Assembly (NCBI GenBank): GCA_005808865.1
Contig: SYKU01000293.1
Span: 1-32,299, forward strand
Direction of reading: 5' to 3'
DNA: 32,299 nt
Origin: Acidobacteriota bacterium
Lineage (GTDB): Bacteria; Acidobacteriota; Terriglobia; Bryobacterales; Bryobacteraceae
A program made the translations under genes and the position numbers. Positions 7,252 to 15,113 of the stretch are shown here, one piece after another (position 1 is the stretch's first letter; each line of letters begins with the position of its first letter). A model generated the notes under the pieces. It was not told the origin of the DNA. It searched no databases and saw only the letters and a list, made by a program, of their open reading frames with translations.

Positions 7252-8054
7252 TCGCGCTCATGGCCCTTGCCGCGGCGATGGCTCGGATTGAGGGTGGCGA
7301 CTTCTCGATGGGGACCGGCGGCGGGTTTCCGTATGAAGGTCCGGCGCACACCGTGACGGTGGCGAGCTTCGAGATGGACGTGACCGAAGTGACGGTCGCC
7401 GGGTTCGCGGCATTCGTGAAAGCTTCCGGATACAGGACGGAGGCGGAAAAATTCGGCTGGTCCGGTGTGTTCGATTTGAAAACCGGCGAGTGGAGGCGCG
7501 TGGATGGCGCCAACTGGCGGCATCCCGATGGGCCGAAGTCCAACGCCGGGGCTCATGAGCCGGTGACCCAGGTTTCCTGGAACGACGCGGCCGCATACGC
7601 GAAGTGGGCGCGGAAGCGTCTTCCCCCGGTAGCGGATTGTGAATACGCCGCGCGCGGCGGCCTCTCCGCCAAGATCTTCCCGTGGGGCGATGAACTGCGG
7701 CCAGGCGGGAAGTTCCTTGCGAATTGGTGGCAGGGAACGTTTCCGGCTAAGAACACAGGCCAGGACGGGCACTTGCGTCGTGCGCCTGCGGGCAGGTTTC
7801 CACCGAACGGGTACGGGCTTCACGGCATGGCCGGAAACGTGTGGGAGTGGTGCGCCGACTGGTTCGACGCCGGCTACTATTCACGCAGCCCGCCAGTTTC
7901 GCCGCAAGGCCCGCCGGCGGGCGCGGAGCGCGTGATGCGAGGCGGGTCGTGGCTGTGCAGCGAGAGCCATTGCCGTGGCTATCGCGTTGCCGCGCGCGGC
8001 CATTCGACGCCGGACAGCGGCCTTAATAACGTCGGATTCCGCTGCGTGCGATGA
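7248..8054 (+). CDS. Formylglycine-generating enzyme (sulfatase maturase, SUMF1/FGE type)
   Basis: A 268-residue FGE-sulfatase domain protein, predicted to convert the sulfatase Cys76 to formylglycine using oxygen. The start is GTG at 7248 overlapping the sulfatase stop; ATG at 7260 is possible. A short hydrophobic leader (MIALMALAAAMA) suggests export. Family landmarks are IEGGDFSMG, PVTQVSWNDAAAYAKWARKR, GLHGMAGNVWEWCADWF and RGGSWLCSESHCRGYRVAAR. Cys237 and Cys242 (C-x4-C) align with the catalytic pair of true FGEs (human CHRSYC), so this is more than a generic FGE-fold protein. Oddity: the usual LPTEAEWEYAARGG reads LPPVADCEYAARGG. Adjacent cysteines could matter for redox or copper binding, but that is inference. 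Confidence 0.9.
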   Translation: MIALMALAAAMARIEGGDFSMGTGGGFPYEGPAHTVTVASFEMDVTEVTVAGFAAFVKASGYRTEAEKFGWSGVFDLKTGEWRRVDGANWRHPDGPKSNAGAHEPVTQVSWNDAAAYAKWARKRLPPVADCEYAARGGLSAKIFPWGDELRPGGKFLANWWQGTFPAKNTGQDGHLRRAPAGRFPPNGYGLHGMAGNVWEWCADWFDAGYYSRSPPVSPQGPPAGAERVMRGGSWLCSESHCRGYRVAARGHSTPDSGLNNVGFRCVR

Positions 8055-8061
8055 GCCGTGG

Positions 8062-8081
8062 GACCGGCCTCCCGGCCGGTC
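8062..8081 (+). terminator. Hairpin after the sulfatase/FGE operon
   Basis: A perfect 8-bp stem GACCGGCC / GGCCGGTC with the 4-base loop TCCC lies seven bases after the FGE stop. The run of T is weak (TTCTG), so it may be a poor intrinsic terminator or only an mRNA-stabilising hairpin. Confidence 0.5.
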
Positions 8082-8444
8082 TTCTGCCCAAGTGTGTGGC
8101 AAGTCCGTACAACCGGCCTTCGGGTCAGGCGGCGGATCTGGAACTGGACGCCGCCGCCATCGGTCCACGCTGGCCCCAGGATGGATGTGTCGCCTCCGGT
8201 GTGCGGTAGGACAATTCGCGCCTGTTCGGCGACGACACCGAAAACGCGCCGCGGCCGTTCGAGACAAGCCGCGGCTCTGGGCCGGACGGCGGCGTGCGGA
8301 TGCGGGAGCCCTCCAGAATCTGGACCTCGGCATGGACGGAACCACTTGGTCGCGCTTCTTCGCGCTGGGGCGCGGGGGCGGCAGCGGGCGATCAGGCGGG
8401 TGGCCTTCGTGCTGAACTTCTTCGACGAACTCCCGGCCGGTCCG
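8082..8444. other. Gene-free stretch, possibly decayed coding sequence
   Basis: No intact gene fits here. Plus-strand scraps read GPRWPQDGCVASGVR, DLGMDGTTWSRFFALGRG and, near 8400, RRVAFVLNFFDELPAG. The last resembles the closing strand of acidobacterial propeller proteins of the TolB/WD40 kind (VLNFFEELR), which hints at a decayed gene end. This is weak and based on a short string. Confidence 0.25.
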
Positions 8445-10232
8445 TCACCAGCCGATGACGTAGTTGTCCTTCGCCGGGCTGACTCCGGCCTGCATCACGC
8501 CGCTCACCGGGTCGATGCGCACCATCTTGACCGCCCCTGCGCCCGACGGCTGTTGGCGGTAGGGGCTTTGGAGCGCACTGACCTCGATGCGATGTCCGCG
8601 CGCGGCGAGCGCCGGGGCAATCGCGTCCGCCAGTATCTTCGGCAGCGTCAGCCTGCCTTCCACTGGCTGCGGGAACATCGACGCATGGAAGCTCGTGGTC
8701 GTGACCGTCGGCGCTTCAAGAGCCTGTTGCAGGTTCATGCCGAATTCCTGAACGTTGAGGAACGCTTGCAGCATCGCCTGCGGCTGATTGTCGCCGCCGG
8801 GCGTGTTCCACGCGAGATAGGGCTTGCCGTTCTTCAGCGCGATGGCGGGGTTGATCGTGTGTCGCGGGCGCTTGCCGGGCTCGAGCCGGTTGAGGTCGTT
8901 TTCGTCCAGGCTGAAATACGGAAGGCGATCGTTCAGCACGAAGCCCCCGCCTTCCACCACGAGACCGCTCCCGAACGTGGCGTTGACGCTGTGGGTCACC
9001 GAGACGACGTTGCCGAACTTGTCGGCGATCACGAATGACGACGTTTCGCCCTGTGCCGAAGGCTTGTCACCCGAAGGAGCGGTGGCCCGCGCGCCGCTTT
9101 CGTAGTTCACTTCATGGCCCGCGAGAACGGCCTTTCCGTTCCGTGGATCGCCCGGCGGCGCGGCTCCGCGGATGGCGCGATCCGGCTTGATCAGCGCCCG
9201 CCGCGCGTTCCCGTAATCCTTCGACAGCAGCTCCGCGACAGGCGCATCCGTGGTGCGCGGGTCAGCGATGTAGCGGTCGCGGTCGGCGAAGGCAAGCTTC
9301 AGCGCTTCGGTCACCTGATGCACGTATTCGGGCGAATTGTGCTTCAACTGCCTGAAGTCCGAAGGCTCCATCATGTTCAGGGCCATCAACAGCACGATGC
9401 CCTGCGAATTCGGCGGGCATTGATAGATATCGAGGTCCTTGTACGGTGCGTGGATCGGTTCCGCCTCCTCCGGCTTGTAGGCGGCCAGGTCCTCGTACCG
9501 GACCAGGCCGCCTTGCTTGCGGTAGAAACCGTCGATCAGCCGCGCGATGGGACCGCGATAGAACGCATCCGCGCCTCCATCGGAAATGGCGCGAAGGGTC
9601 TTCGCGAGATCGGGCTGCACGAAGAGATCGCCTGGATCGAACGGCTTTCCGTTCTTGAGCAGAGCCGCCACCGACGTGGGAAACGGCGAGATCTTCCTCG
9701 CTCCTTCCGCATGCATGGAGGCGCTCCAATGCGTGAGCGGATGGCCTTCGGCCGCGGCCTCGTAGGCGGGCTTCATGAGGGTCTTGTAGTCGAGCGTGCC
9801 ATACTTCCTGAGCGCGAGATCGAATGCGCCCACCGCTCCAGGCACGGTGCTCGAGAGCGGCCCGGCCTCCGGAATCCTGCCGAGTTTGCGATAGAACTCG
9901 CGCGTCGCGAGCTTGGGAGCGGGTCCGGTGCCGTTGATGAAGATGGTGCGCTTCTCCTTCGCCAGATAGGCGAGGATGAACGCGTCCCCGCCGATGCCCG
10001 CCTGATGCTGCTCGACGACGGCGGTCATGTAGAACATCGCGACGCCTGCGTCGAACGCGTTTCCGCCCGCCTGCAATACCTGAGACCCGGCGAGCGCTTC
10101 GAGCGGATGCTCGGCCGCAACCATGCCATGCGTGCCCATTACGACAGGCCGCCAGAAGGGGCGCGAAGAGGGTTCCTGCGCGCGAATGAGGGAAGCCGCC
10201 AGCAATAGGCTCAAGGGAAGCAACAGCCGCAT
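8445..10232 (-). CDS. ggt: Gamma-glutamyltransferase
   Basis: A 595-residue N-terminal-nucleophile hydrolase that cleaves or transfers gamma-glutamyl groups, for example from glutathione. I chose the ATG at 10232 because it starts the signal peptide MRLLLPLSLLLAASLIRAQE; the extra 70 residues of the ORF overlap the divergent neighbour. Motifs: QVLQAGGNAFDAGVAM, GIGGDAFILAY, STVPGAVGAFDLAL and YQCPPNSQGIVLL in the large subunit. Then GETSSFVIADKFGNVVSVTH, with Thr397 the likely self-cleavage nucleophile; the usual TTHLSVVD is TSSFVIAD here. FVLNDRL, PGKRPRHTINP and NTPGGDNQPQAML complete the small subunit. The predicted location is the periplasm. It is divergent from an unknown gene with only 42 bases between the starts. 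Confidence 0.93.
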   Translation of the reverse strand: MRLLLPLSLLLAASLIRAQEPSSRPFWRPVVMGTHGMVAAEHPLEALAGSQVLQAGGNAFDAGVAMFYMTAVVEQHQAGIGGDAFILAYLAKEKRTIFINGTGPAPKLATREFYRKLGRIPEAGPLSSTVPGAVGAFDLALRKYGTLDYKTLMKPAYEAAAEGHPLTHWSASMHAEGARKISPFPTSVAALLKNGKPFDPGDLFVQPDLAKTLRAISDGGADAFYRGPIARLIDGFYRKQGGLVRYEDLAAYKPEEAEPIHAPYKDLDIYQCPPNSQGIVLLMALNMMEPSDFRQLKHNSPEYVHQVTEALKLAFADRDRYIADPRTTDAPVAELLSKDYGNARRALIKPDRAIRGAAPPGDPRNGKAVLAGHEVNYESGARATAPSGDKPSAQGETSSFVIADKFGNVVSVTHSVNATFGSGLVVEGGGFVLNDRLPYFSLDENDLNRLEPGKRPRHTINPAIALKNGKPYLAWNTPGGDNQPQAMLQAFLNVQEFGMNLQQALEAPTVTTTSFHASMFPQPVEGRLTLPKILADAIAPALAARGHRIEVSALQSPYRQQPSGAGAVKMVRIDPVSGVMQAGVSPAKDNYVIGW

Positions 10233-10274
10233 CAGATAAATGTAGCGCAAAGGCGGTATTCTGGGGATCACGCT

Positions 10275-11405
10275 ATGACGGAAGAGGCTTTTGCACAAGT
10301 GGAAGAAGCGCTGCGGACCGGCGGCGCGGACGGAGCTTTCGATTTCCTCTCGCGGAAGTTTCGCGCGGAAAAGAAGTACCCGTTGCTGTTTGAACTGCGG
10401 TTGATGCAGAAGCGGCGGGAACTTGGGATGCCCCTCCTGCAAGCCGGCTCGCTTGAAGATTTACCGGCTGACACGCGTCCGGCGTATGAGAAGGGGTTTA
10501 TCGACGCGGCGCGCGAAACCGGTAGCCTGTTTCTCGGCGACGGCGACATCCCGCGCGCGTGGTCGTATTTTCGCGCCATCGGCGAGGCGGCTCCGGTCGC
10601 GGCAGCCATCGATAAGGTGGAAGCGGGCGGTGAGATCGATGCCATTCTTGAGATCGCCTACCACGAGCGCGTGAATCCGAGGCGAGGGTTCGAGTTGATT
10701 CTGGCGAACCACGGCCTTTGCCGCGCCATCACCAGTTTCGGGCAGTTCCCCGGGCGTGAAGGGCGCGAAGAGAGCCTGAAACTGCTGGTCCGGACGCTGT
10801 ATCGCGATATTTGCGAAAGCATGAAGCGGACCATTGCATCGCAGGAAGGCGCGGAACCGGCCGCCGCCGGTCTGCGCGAACTGATGGCCGGTCGTGACTG
10901 GCTCTTCGAAGGGACCAACTACTATGTGGACACCTCGCACCTGGTCTCCATCGTCCGGTACAGCCTGGAACTCGAAGATCGCGAAACGCTTGCGCTGGCC
11001 GTTGAGTTGACCGAGTACGGCGCGCGGCTCTCTCCGATGTTTCAGTTCCGGGGCGATCCCCCGTTTCAGAACGTTTACGAGGATTGCGGGCATTATCTGC
11101 GCGCGCTGCTCGGCGAAGACAAAGATGCCGCGATCGCGCACTTTCGCAGGAAACTGGAAGACGACGATCCGAACGACGTAACGGCGAGCGTGGCGCAGGC
11201 GCTGGTCGGATTGCTCGCGCACGCGGAGCGGTTCGAAGAAGCGATCGAAGTCCACGTTCAATATCTGCGCGACGCGGAGCCTTCGCAGCTTGGTTGTCCG
11301 ACTGTTCTCCAACTGTGCCAGGAGGCGAAGGATTTCGGCCGCCTGCGTAACCTGGCGCGAGAGAAAGGGGACTTGTTGGGCTTTCTTTCAGGGTCGATTG
11401 GGTAA
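10275..11405 (+). CDS. Hypothetical protein, helical-repeat-like
   Basis: A 376-residue protein I do not recognise. There is no signal peptide, so it is probably cytoplasmic. It is rich in Glu, Arg, Ala and Leu and looks almost entirely helical. Segments such as GDGDIPRAWSYFRAIGEAAP, NDVTASVAQALVGLLAHAER and FEEAIEVHVQYLRD resemble TPR/SEL1-like helical hairpins, so a scaffold role is possible. Conserved-looking polar strings are AYHERVNPRRGFELILANHG and LFEGTNYYVDTSHLVSIVRY. The latter carries charged and aromatic residues that could form an active or binding site. The ATG at 10275 follows GGGGATCACGCT. Starting 42 bases from the divergent ggt, it may share a control region. The gene looks intact and its codon use matches its neighbours. 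Confidence 0.8.
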   Translation: MTEEAFAQVEEALRTGGADGAFDFLSRKFRAEKKYPLLFELRLMQKRRELGMPLLQAGSLEDLPADTRPAYEKGFIDAARETGSLFLGDGDIPRAWSYFRAIGEAAPVAAAIDKVEAGGEIDAILEIAYHERVNPRRGFELILANHGLCRAITSFGQFPGREGREESLKLLVRTLYRDICESMKRTIASQEGAEPAAAGLRELMAGRDWLFEGTNYYVDTSHLVSIVRYSLELEDRETLALAVELTEYGARLSPMFQFRGDPPFQNVYEDCGHYLRALLGEDKDAAIAHFRRKLEDDDPNDVTASVAQALVGLLAHAERFEEAIEVHVQYLRDAEPSQLGCPTVLQLCQEAKDFGRLRNLAREKGDLLGFLSGSIG

Positions 11406-11429
11406 GGGCCTGACAGGAACCTGCGGCCC
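11406..11429 (+). terminator. Possible hairpin after the unknown gene
   Basis: Directly after the stop, GGGCC-tga-CAGG-aa-CCTG-c-GGCCC forms a two-part stem. There is no T-run, so a terminator role is uncertain. The following gene is convergent. Confidence 0.35.
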
Positions 11430-11617
11430 CCGATTTGTACCTGGATCTGTAACGCTGGAGCAGCCCATCGCCTTTCGTGGCCTGTTGGGGATGGCCGCGG
11501 CGCAAAGTGCAGTGGGGCAGAGGATTGCTTTTTGTCGTCTGCCAGTTTCGCAGCCCGTCGGGGATTTCCCGGCGCGAAGGTTTTTCGGTCCTGCCGTTTG
11601 ACCGGAAGAAGGGACCC

Positions 11618-13294
11618 CTACTCCACGACGGCGACACTCGCGATCGTCCACGGTCCGGTACGCAATTCGCGGACGATTGCGCCTTTCTTGTCCACCTCCG
11701 CCAACCGTCTGCCCGTGTAGTCCGAAATCAGAAGGTTCCCGCCCGGCAGGAGAGCCATTCCGGAAACCCATCCGAACTGCACGTCCATCTTTTGGCCGCC
11801 GGCCGAGCGCACGATTTTGCCGGCCTTATCCACCTCTACGATCTCGCCCGGATTCGTCATGCCCACGATCGTGTTCCCATTCTGCATTCGAATGGCCTTG
11901 TAGGGCAGCCGCATTTCGCCCGGCGCAAAGGTCCACACGATCTCCCCGGCGCGGTTCACTTCGACGATCTTTCCCGCCCGCTCGATCGAAATGAGCGTCG
12001 TCCCGGCGTCCGTGCGGCGGCAGTTGCGCATCCGCATGTTCGCCATGTCCGCGTTTTCGTATTTCCACACGATCTTCTTCCTCGGATCGACCTCGATCAC
12101 GCGGCCAAGCCTGGCATCTCCGATGAGGGTGTTCCCGTTGCCCAGGCGTTCGGCGGTTATAGGATGCACCAATCCTTCGTCAGGTCCGTAGCTCCATACT
12201 GTACGCTGTTGCGCGTCCATTTCGGCCACCGTTTTCTTGGGTCCCATGGTGTAGAGCACATTGCCATTCGGAAGAGACTGCACGTCGTGACCCCGGAAAT
12301 TGGGTACGCGCCACAAGACCTTACCTGAAGGCCACAGCAAGCCCAGCACTTCGCCGCCCGGGCCGTGATCGGCGGCCACGATCTTGATTTCGTTCTTTTT
12401 CGCCAGACGCTTGTCGAGGAAGTCGAACATCCTCTTCTCGGCGCGGTCGGCGTCGGCGCCCTTGAAGCCGTGATCGGAGCCTTCGATAGTTTCAAGTTCC
12501 GCATGGACGCCCGCGGCGCGCAAGCGGTCGACGAGCCAAACAGACTGCGCATGCTCCACATAGCGGTCCACGGTTCCATGCACCGCGAGGACCGGCGCGG
12601 CGGAAGGGGTCACCCAATTGAGAGGGCTTGCCCGCACGTGCGCTTTACGGGCATGGTCCAGATCTCCGCCGAGAAACAGCGGAAGCACCTCGGCCGCGTC
12701 CACGCTTTTTCCGTATGACTTGGTGAAATCGGTGGGTCCGTAGTAATCGACCACGCAGGAAACACGGCTCGATTCGTCGAGATGCGGCCCGCTCCCCTCA
12801 AATTCGCGGATGCCGGCCGTTAGGCCGAGGAATAGAGCGAGGTGGCCGCCGGCCGATCCGCCCGTTGCGCAGATGCGGTCCGGATCGAGCGAGAAGCGCG
12901 AGGCGTGCGCCCGCATCCACCTGACGGACGCCTTCACGTCTTCGACCGGCGCGGGAAACTGGTTTACGGGGGAGAGGCGATAGCTCACGGTCGCGGCAAC
13001 GTAACCGCGCTGCGCGAGTTTGATGCACAGCGGCAAATAGCTCTCGCGGTTGCCGCGCCTGAAGCCTCCGCCGTGAATGCACAAGACGCCCGGGAACGGC
13101 CCTGCGCCCTTGGGACGAACCACGTCGAGCTCGAGTTTGCCGCCAACGTTCGAGTACTGGATATTCGGTTCATAAATCACGTTCTCCGGCATCGCCGGAA
13201 CCGGCGGTTTCGGCGGCGGCTGAACCTGAGCCGCCAGCGGAAGGGCGAGCGCGAGTAGGTACACTTTGGTCTGCATGAGTTTCAATTTCAGCAT
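11618..13294 (-). CDS. Secreted alpha/beta-hydrolase (esterase) fused to a beta-propeller
   Basis: About 558 residues, two domains. The start is ATG 13294 (weak GAGAC upstream); ATG 13276 gives the clean signal peptide MQTKVYLLALALPLAA and is equally possible. Numbering from 13276: residues about 40-295 are an acetylxylan-esterase/carboxylesterase-like hydrolase with oxyanion motif CIHGGGF, nucleophile elbow ATGGSAGGH (Ser141), Asp237 in HGTVDRYV and His269 in GSDHGF. Residues about 300-552 form repeats such as GNGNTLIGDARLGRVIEVDP, MQNGNTIVGMTNPGEIVEVD and GGNLLISDYTGRRLAEVDK, an NHL/PQQ-like propeller that often binds or positions ligands. Likely a periplasmic or surface esterase, perhaps deacetylating polysaccharide. 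The hydrolase call is firm; the substrate is unknown. It may be co-transcribed with the upstream permease, 26 bases away. Confidence 0.88.
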   Translation of the reverse strand: MLKLKLMQTKVYLLALALPLAAQVQPPPKPPVPAMPENVIYEPNIQYSNVGGKLELDVVRPKGAGPFPGVLCIHGGGFRRGNRESYLPLCIKLAQRGYVAATVSYRLSPVNQFPAPVEDVKASVRWMRAHASRFSLDPDRICATGGSAGGHLALFLGLTAGIREFEGSGPHLDESSRVSCVVDYYGPTDFTKSYGKSVDAAEVLPLFLGGDLDHARKAHVRASPLNWVTPSAAPVLAVHGTVDRYVEHAQSVWLVDRLRAAGVHAELETIEGSDHGFKGADADRAEKRMFDFLDKRLAKKNEIKIVAADHGPGGEVLGLLWPSGKVLWRVPNFRGHDVQSLPNGNVLYTMGPKKTVAEMDAQQRTVWSYGPDEGLVHPITAERLGNGNTLIGDARLGRVIEVDPRKKIVWKYENADMANMRMRNCRRTDAGTTLISIERAGKIVEVNRAGEIVWTFAPGEMRLPYKAIRMQNGNTIVGMTNPGEIVEVDKAGKIVRSAGGQKMDVQFGWVSGMALLPGGNLLISDYTGRRLAEVDKKGAIVRELRTGPWTIASVAVVE

Positions 13295-13319
13295 TTCTGT
13301 CTCAACGACTGCTCTCGTC

Positions 13320-14666
13320 TCAGCCCCCAAAGACCGCCTGCGCGGCCATGACCAGCCCAAACCCGAAGACCGACACGATCACCTTCATGGTAGTCCAGCT
13401 TCGCAGCGTCTGTGGGACGGTCATTCCGAAGTACTCCTTCACCATCCAGAAGCCCGCGTCGTTGACGTGCGAGAGAATCGTGCCGCCGCAGGAGACGGCG
13501 AGGACAATCATTTCGGGCTGGTAGCCTTGCAGCCCCTTGACGAGCGGCGCCACGATTCCAGCCGCCGTGATGATTGCGACCGTGGCCGAACCTTGCGCCA
13601 CGCGCATCGCGGCGGCGATCACGTAGGCCACAATTAGAGGCGAAATGCTCGACGATGCAAGCAACTTGCCTGCGTAGGGGCCGACGCCGGAATCGACTAT
13701 CACCTGCTTGAACGCGCCGCCGCCACCCATGATGACGAGCAGCGTACCGATGGGCGCGAGAGAACTGGTGGCCATGCTGGCGATCTTGTCGCGGCTCAGG
13801 CCCCGCGCGGAGCCGAAGACAATCATGGCCGCGAGGGTGGTCACGGTCAGCGCCGTGAACGGGTGGCCGAAAAACCCGAGGATCGATTTGCCGGGCGCGT
13901 CCGTCATGTCGAAGATGGTCGCGGCGAAAATGAAAATGACCGGCATGAGAAGGATAAGAATCACGAGCCACACCGGCGGCGGAGAGCCGGCGTCGGTCGA
14001 AGTGGCCTCGGCGGACTGTTTGGCCATTTCAGGCACCGGAATGTCGAGGCGCTTCGAGATCCAGCCGCCGTAGAAGATGCCGCCCAGGATTGTCATCGGG
14101 ATCGATACCGCGACGCCGTAGAGTATCGTGCGGCCGAGGTCCGCGCCGAGGAGTTGCGCGGCCGCGGCGGGGGCGGGATGCGGCGGAACCAGCGCGTGAA
14201 CGACCGTCAGCTCGGCCGTCATCGGCATTCCGTAAAACAGCAGCGAGCGCTTCGACTCACGGGCGAGGTTCCAGACGATCGGCACGAGAATGATGAACCC
14301 GACTTCGAAGAAGATCGGCAGACCGACGAGGAAAGCGGCGGTCATCACGGCCCAGGCCGCGCGGTCGCGTCCGAATCTTTCGAGAAGCCAATCCGCCAGC
14401 TGACGTCCTCCTCCGGAGTGTTCGAGGAAGCGGCCGATCATTGCTCCAAGCCCCACAACGACGGCAATGAAGCCCAGCGCCTCTCCGAAGCCGGTCTGGA
14501 CGGATTTGAGCACCTGCGCCGGAGCCATGCCGGCCGCGAGTCCGAGCGCCATGCTCGAAAGGATGAGGGCGAGAAACGCGTGAAGGCGGACGGCAAGGAT
14601 CAGGAAAAGCAGCAGCCCGATCGAGGCCAGCGTCAAAGCGATGAGGTAAGGGCCATTCGCGGGCAT
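13320..14666 (-). CDS. GntP-family gluconate/sugar-acid:H+ symporter
   Basis: A 448-residue inner-membrane permease with about 12 hydrophobic segments. Family landmarks are LGFIAVVVGLGAMIGRFLEH, SGGGRQLADWL, FLVGLPIFFEVGFIILVPIV and LVPPHPAPAAAAQLLGADLG (the PPHPAP stretch is typical of GntP/GntT). Others are VIMGGGGAFKQVIVDSGVG and HVNDAGFWMVKEYFGM near the end. It probably imports gluconate or a related aldonate or sugar acid with protons. The start at 14666 lacks a strong ribosome site, but the family's usual N-terminal helix follows at once. The esterase-propeller gene lies 26 bases downstream on the same strand, consistent with an uptake-plus-hydrolysis unit. No kinase or dehydratase for gluconate is in the window. 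Confidence 0.92.
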   Translation of the reverse strand: MPANGPYLIALTLASIGLLLFLILAVRLHAFLALILSSMALGLAAGMAPAQVLKSVQTGFGEALGFIAVVVGLGAMIGRFLEHSGGGRQLADWLLERFGRDRAAWAVMTAAFLVGLPIFFEVGFIILVPIVWNLARESKRSLLFYGMPMTAELTVVHALVPPHPAPAAAAQLLGADLGRTILYGVAVSIPMTILGGIFYGGWISKRLDIPVPEMAKQSAEATSTDAGSPPPVWLVILILLMPVIFIFAATIFDMTDAPGKSILGFFGHPFTALTVTTLAAMIVFGSARGLSRDKIASMATSSLAPIGTLLVIMGGGGAFKQVIVDSGVGPYAGKLLASSSISPLIVAYVIAAAMRVAQGSATVAIITAAGIVAPLVKGLQGYQPEMIVLAVSCGGTILSHVNDAGFWMVKEYFGMTVPQTLRSWTTMKVIVSVFGFGLVMAAQAVFGG

Positions 14667-14819
14667 GAGTTGGTTATTCTACAACGTCCGCGCGACGAAT
14701 GCTTCTCGCCGTGAGACGCGCGGACGGCGCGGCTGTGTTTTTCGATACGCTAGCGGAGCCGTTAAACCCCAGCCGCCGGTTGCGGGCGGACACGTTCGTG
14801 GGCGGCGTCACCTTCAAGT
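14667..14819. other. Upstream region of the permease, no gene seen
   Basis: I see no convincing coding frame. It should hold the promoter of the minus-strand permease, but no clear -35/-10 pair was found. Confidence 0.4.
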
Positions 14820-15056
14820 GTGGACCAACCCGTGGGGCTCGCGGAAGAGGCCCGGAAACCCACGCTCGATCTGTTTCGACTGATCCAACCTCACCTGGAG
14901 CAGAACCAGTCATTGCAGTCCGTGGCGGATGCCGCAGACGTTCCGTTTCGAACCGCGCAAACGCTGGGTTGCGCAACATGGGCTGTTCGGTCTACCCGTC
15001 CTGGCGCCACGAGCGGGGGGTGAACGTTACTTACTCAGGGCGATGAGGATGTACTC
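14820..15056 (+). pseudogene. N-terminal remnant of a Mu-like/rve transposase
   Basis: The plus strand reads EEARKPTLDLFRLIQPHLEQ, NQSLQSVADAADVPFRTAQ and then, after a small frameshift, WVAQHGLFGLPVLAPRAGGE. Transposases of the Mu/Tn552-like rve group begin this way: a helical segment, then a helix-turn-helix with RTLRRWVARYR.FGLAGLARK. The reading stops just before the TonB receptor gene. The catalytic core is missing here, but a core fragment of a compatible type lies at 19440-19860 in the same orientation. Confidence 0.55.
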
Positions 15057-15113
15057 GCGGGCGTGCTTGTGATAGGTTCGTACACACAACTTTTCGTGTT
15101 TTGGAGTTCTGCC

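Noticed and set aside
9114-10208. 364-residue plus-strand ORF
   Set aside because: Lies wholly opposite gamma-glutamyltransferase, which has all family motifs; the plus text is an Arg/Leu-rich shadow.
11430-11617. Possible remnant gene between the unknown protein and the esterase fusion
   Set aside because: Minus-strand text such as LCPTALCAAAIPNRPRK looked mildly protein-like, but no family or consistent frame supports it.
11477-12328. 283-residue plus-strand ORF
   Set aside because: Mostly antisense to the propeller half of the esterase fusion; no family features.
13863-14714. 283-residue plus-strand ORF opposite the permease
   Set aside because: The minus strand encodes a GntP permease with hydrophobic helices; the plus text is Asp/Arg/His-rich and shadow-like.
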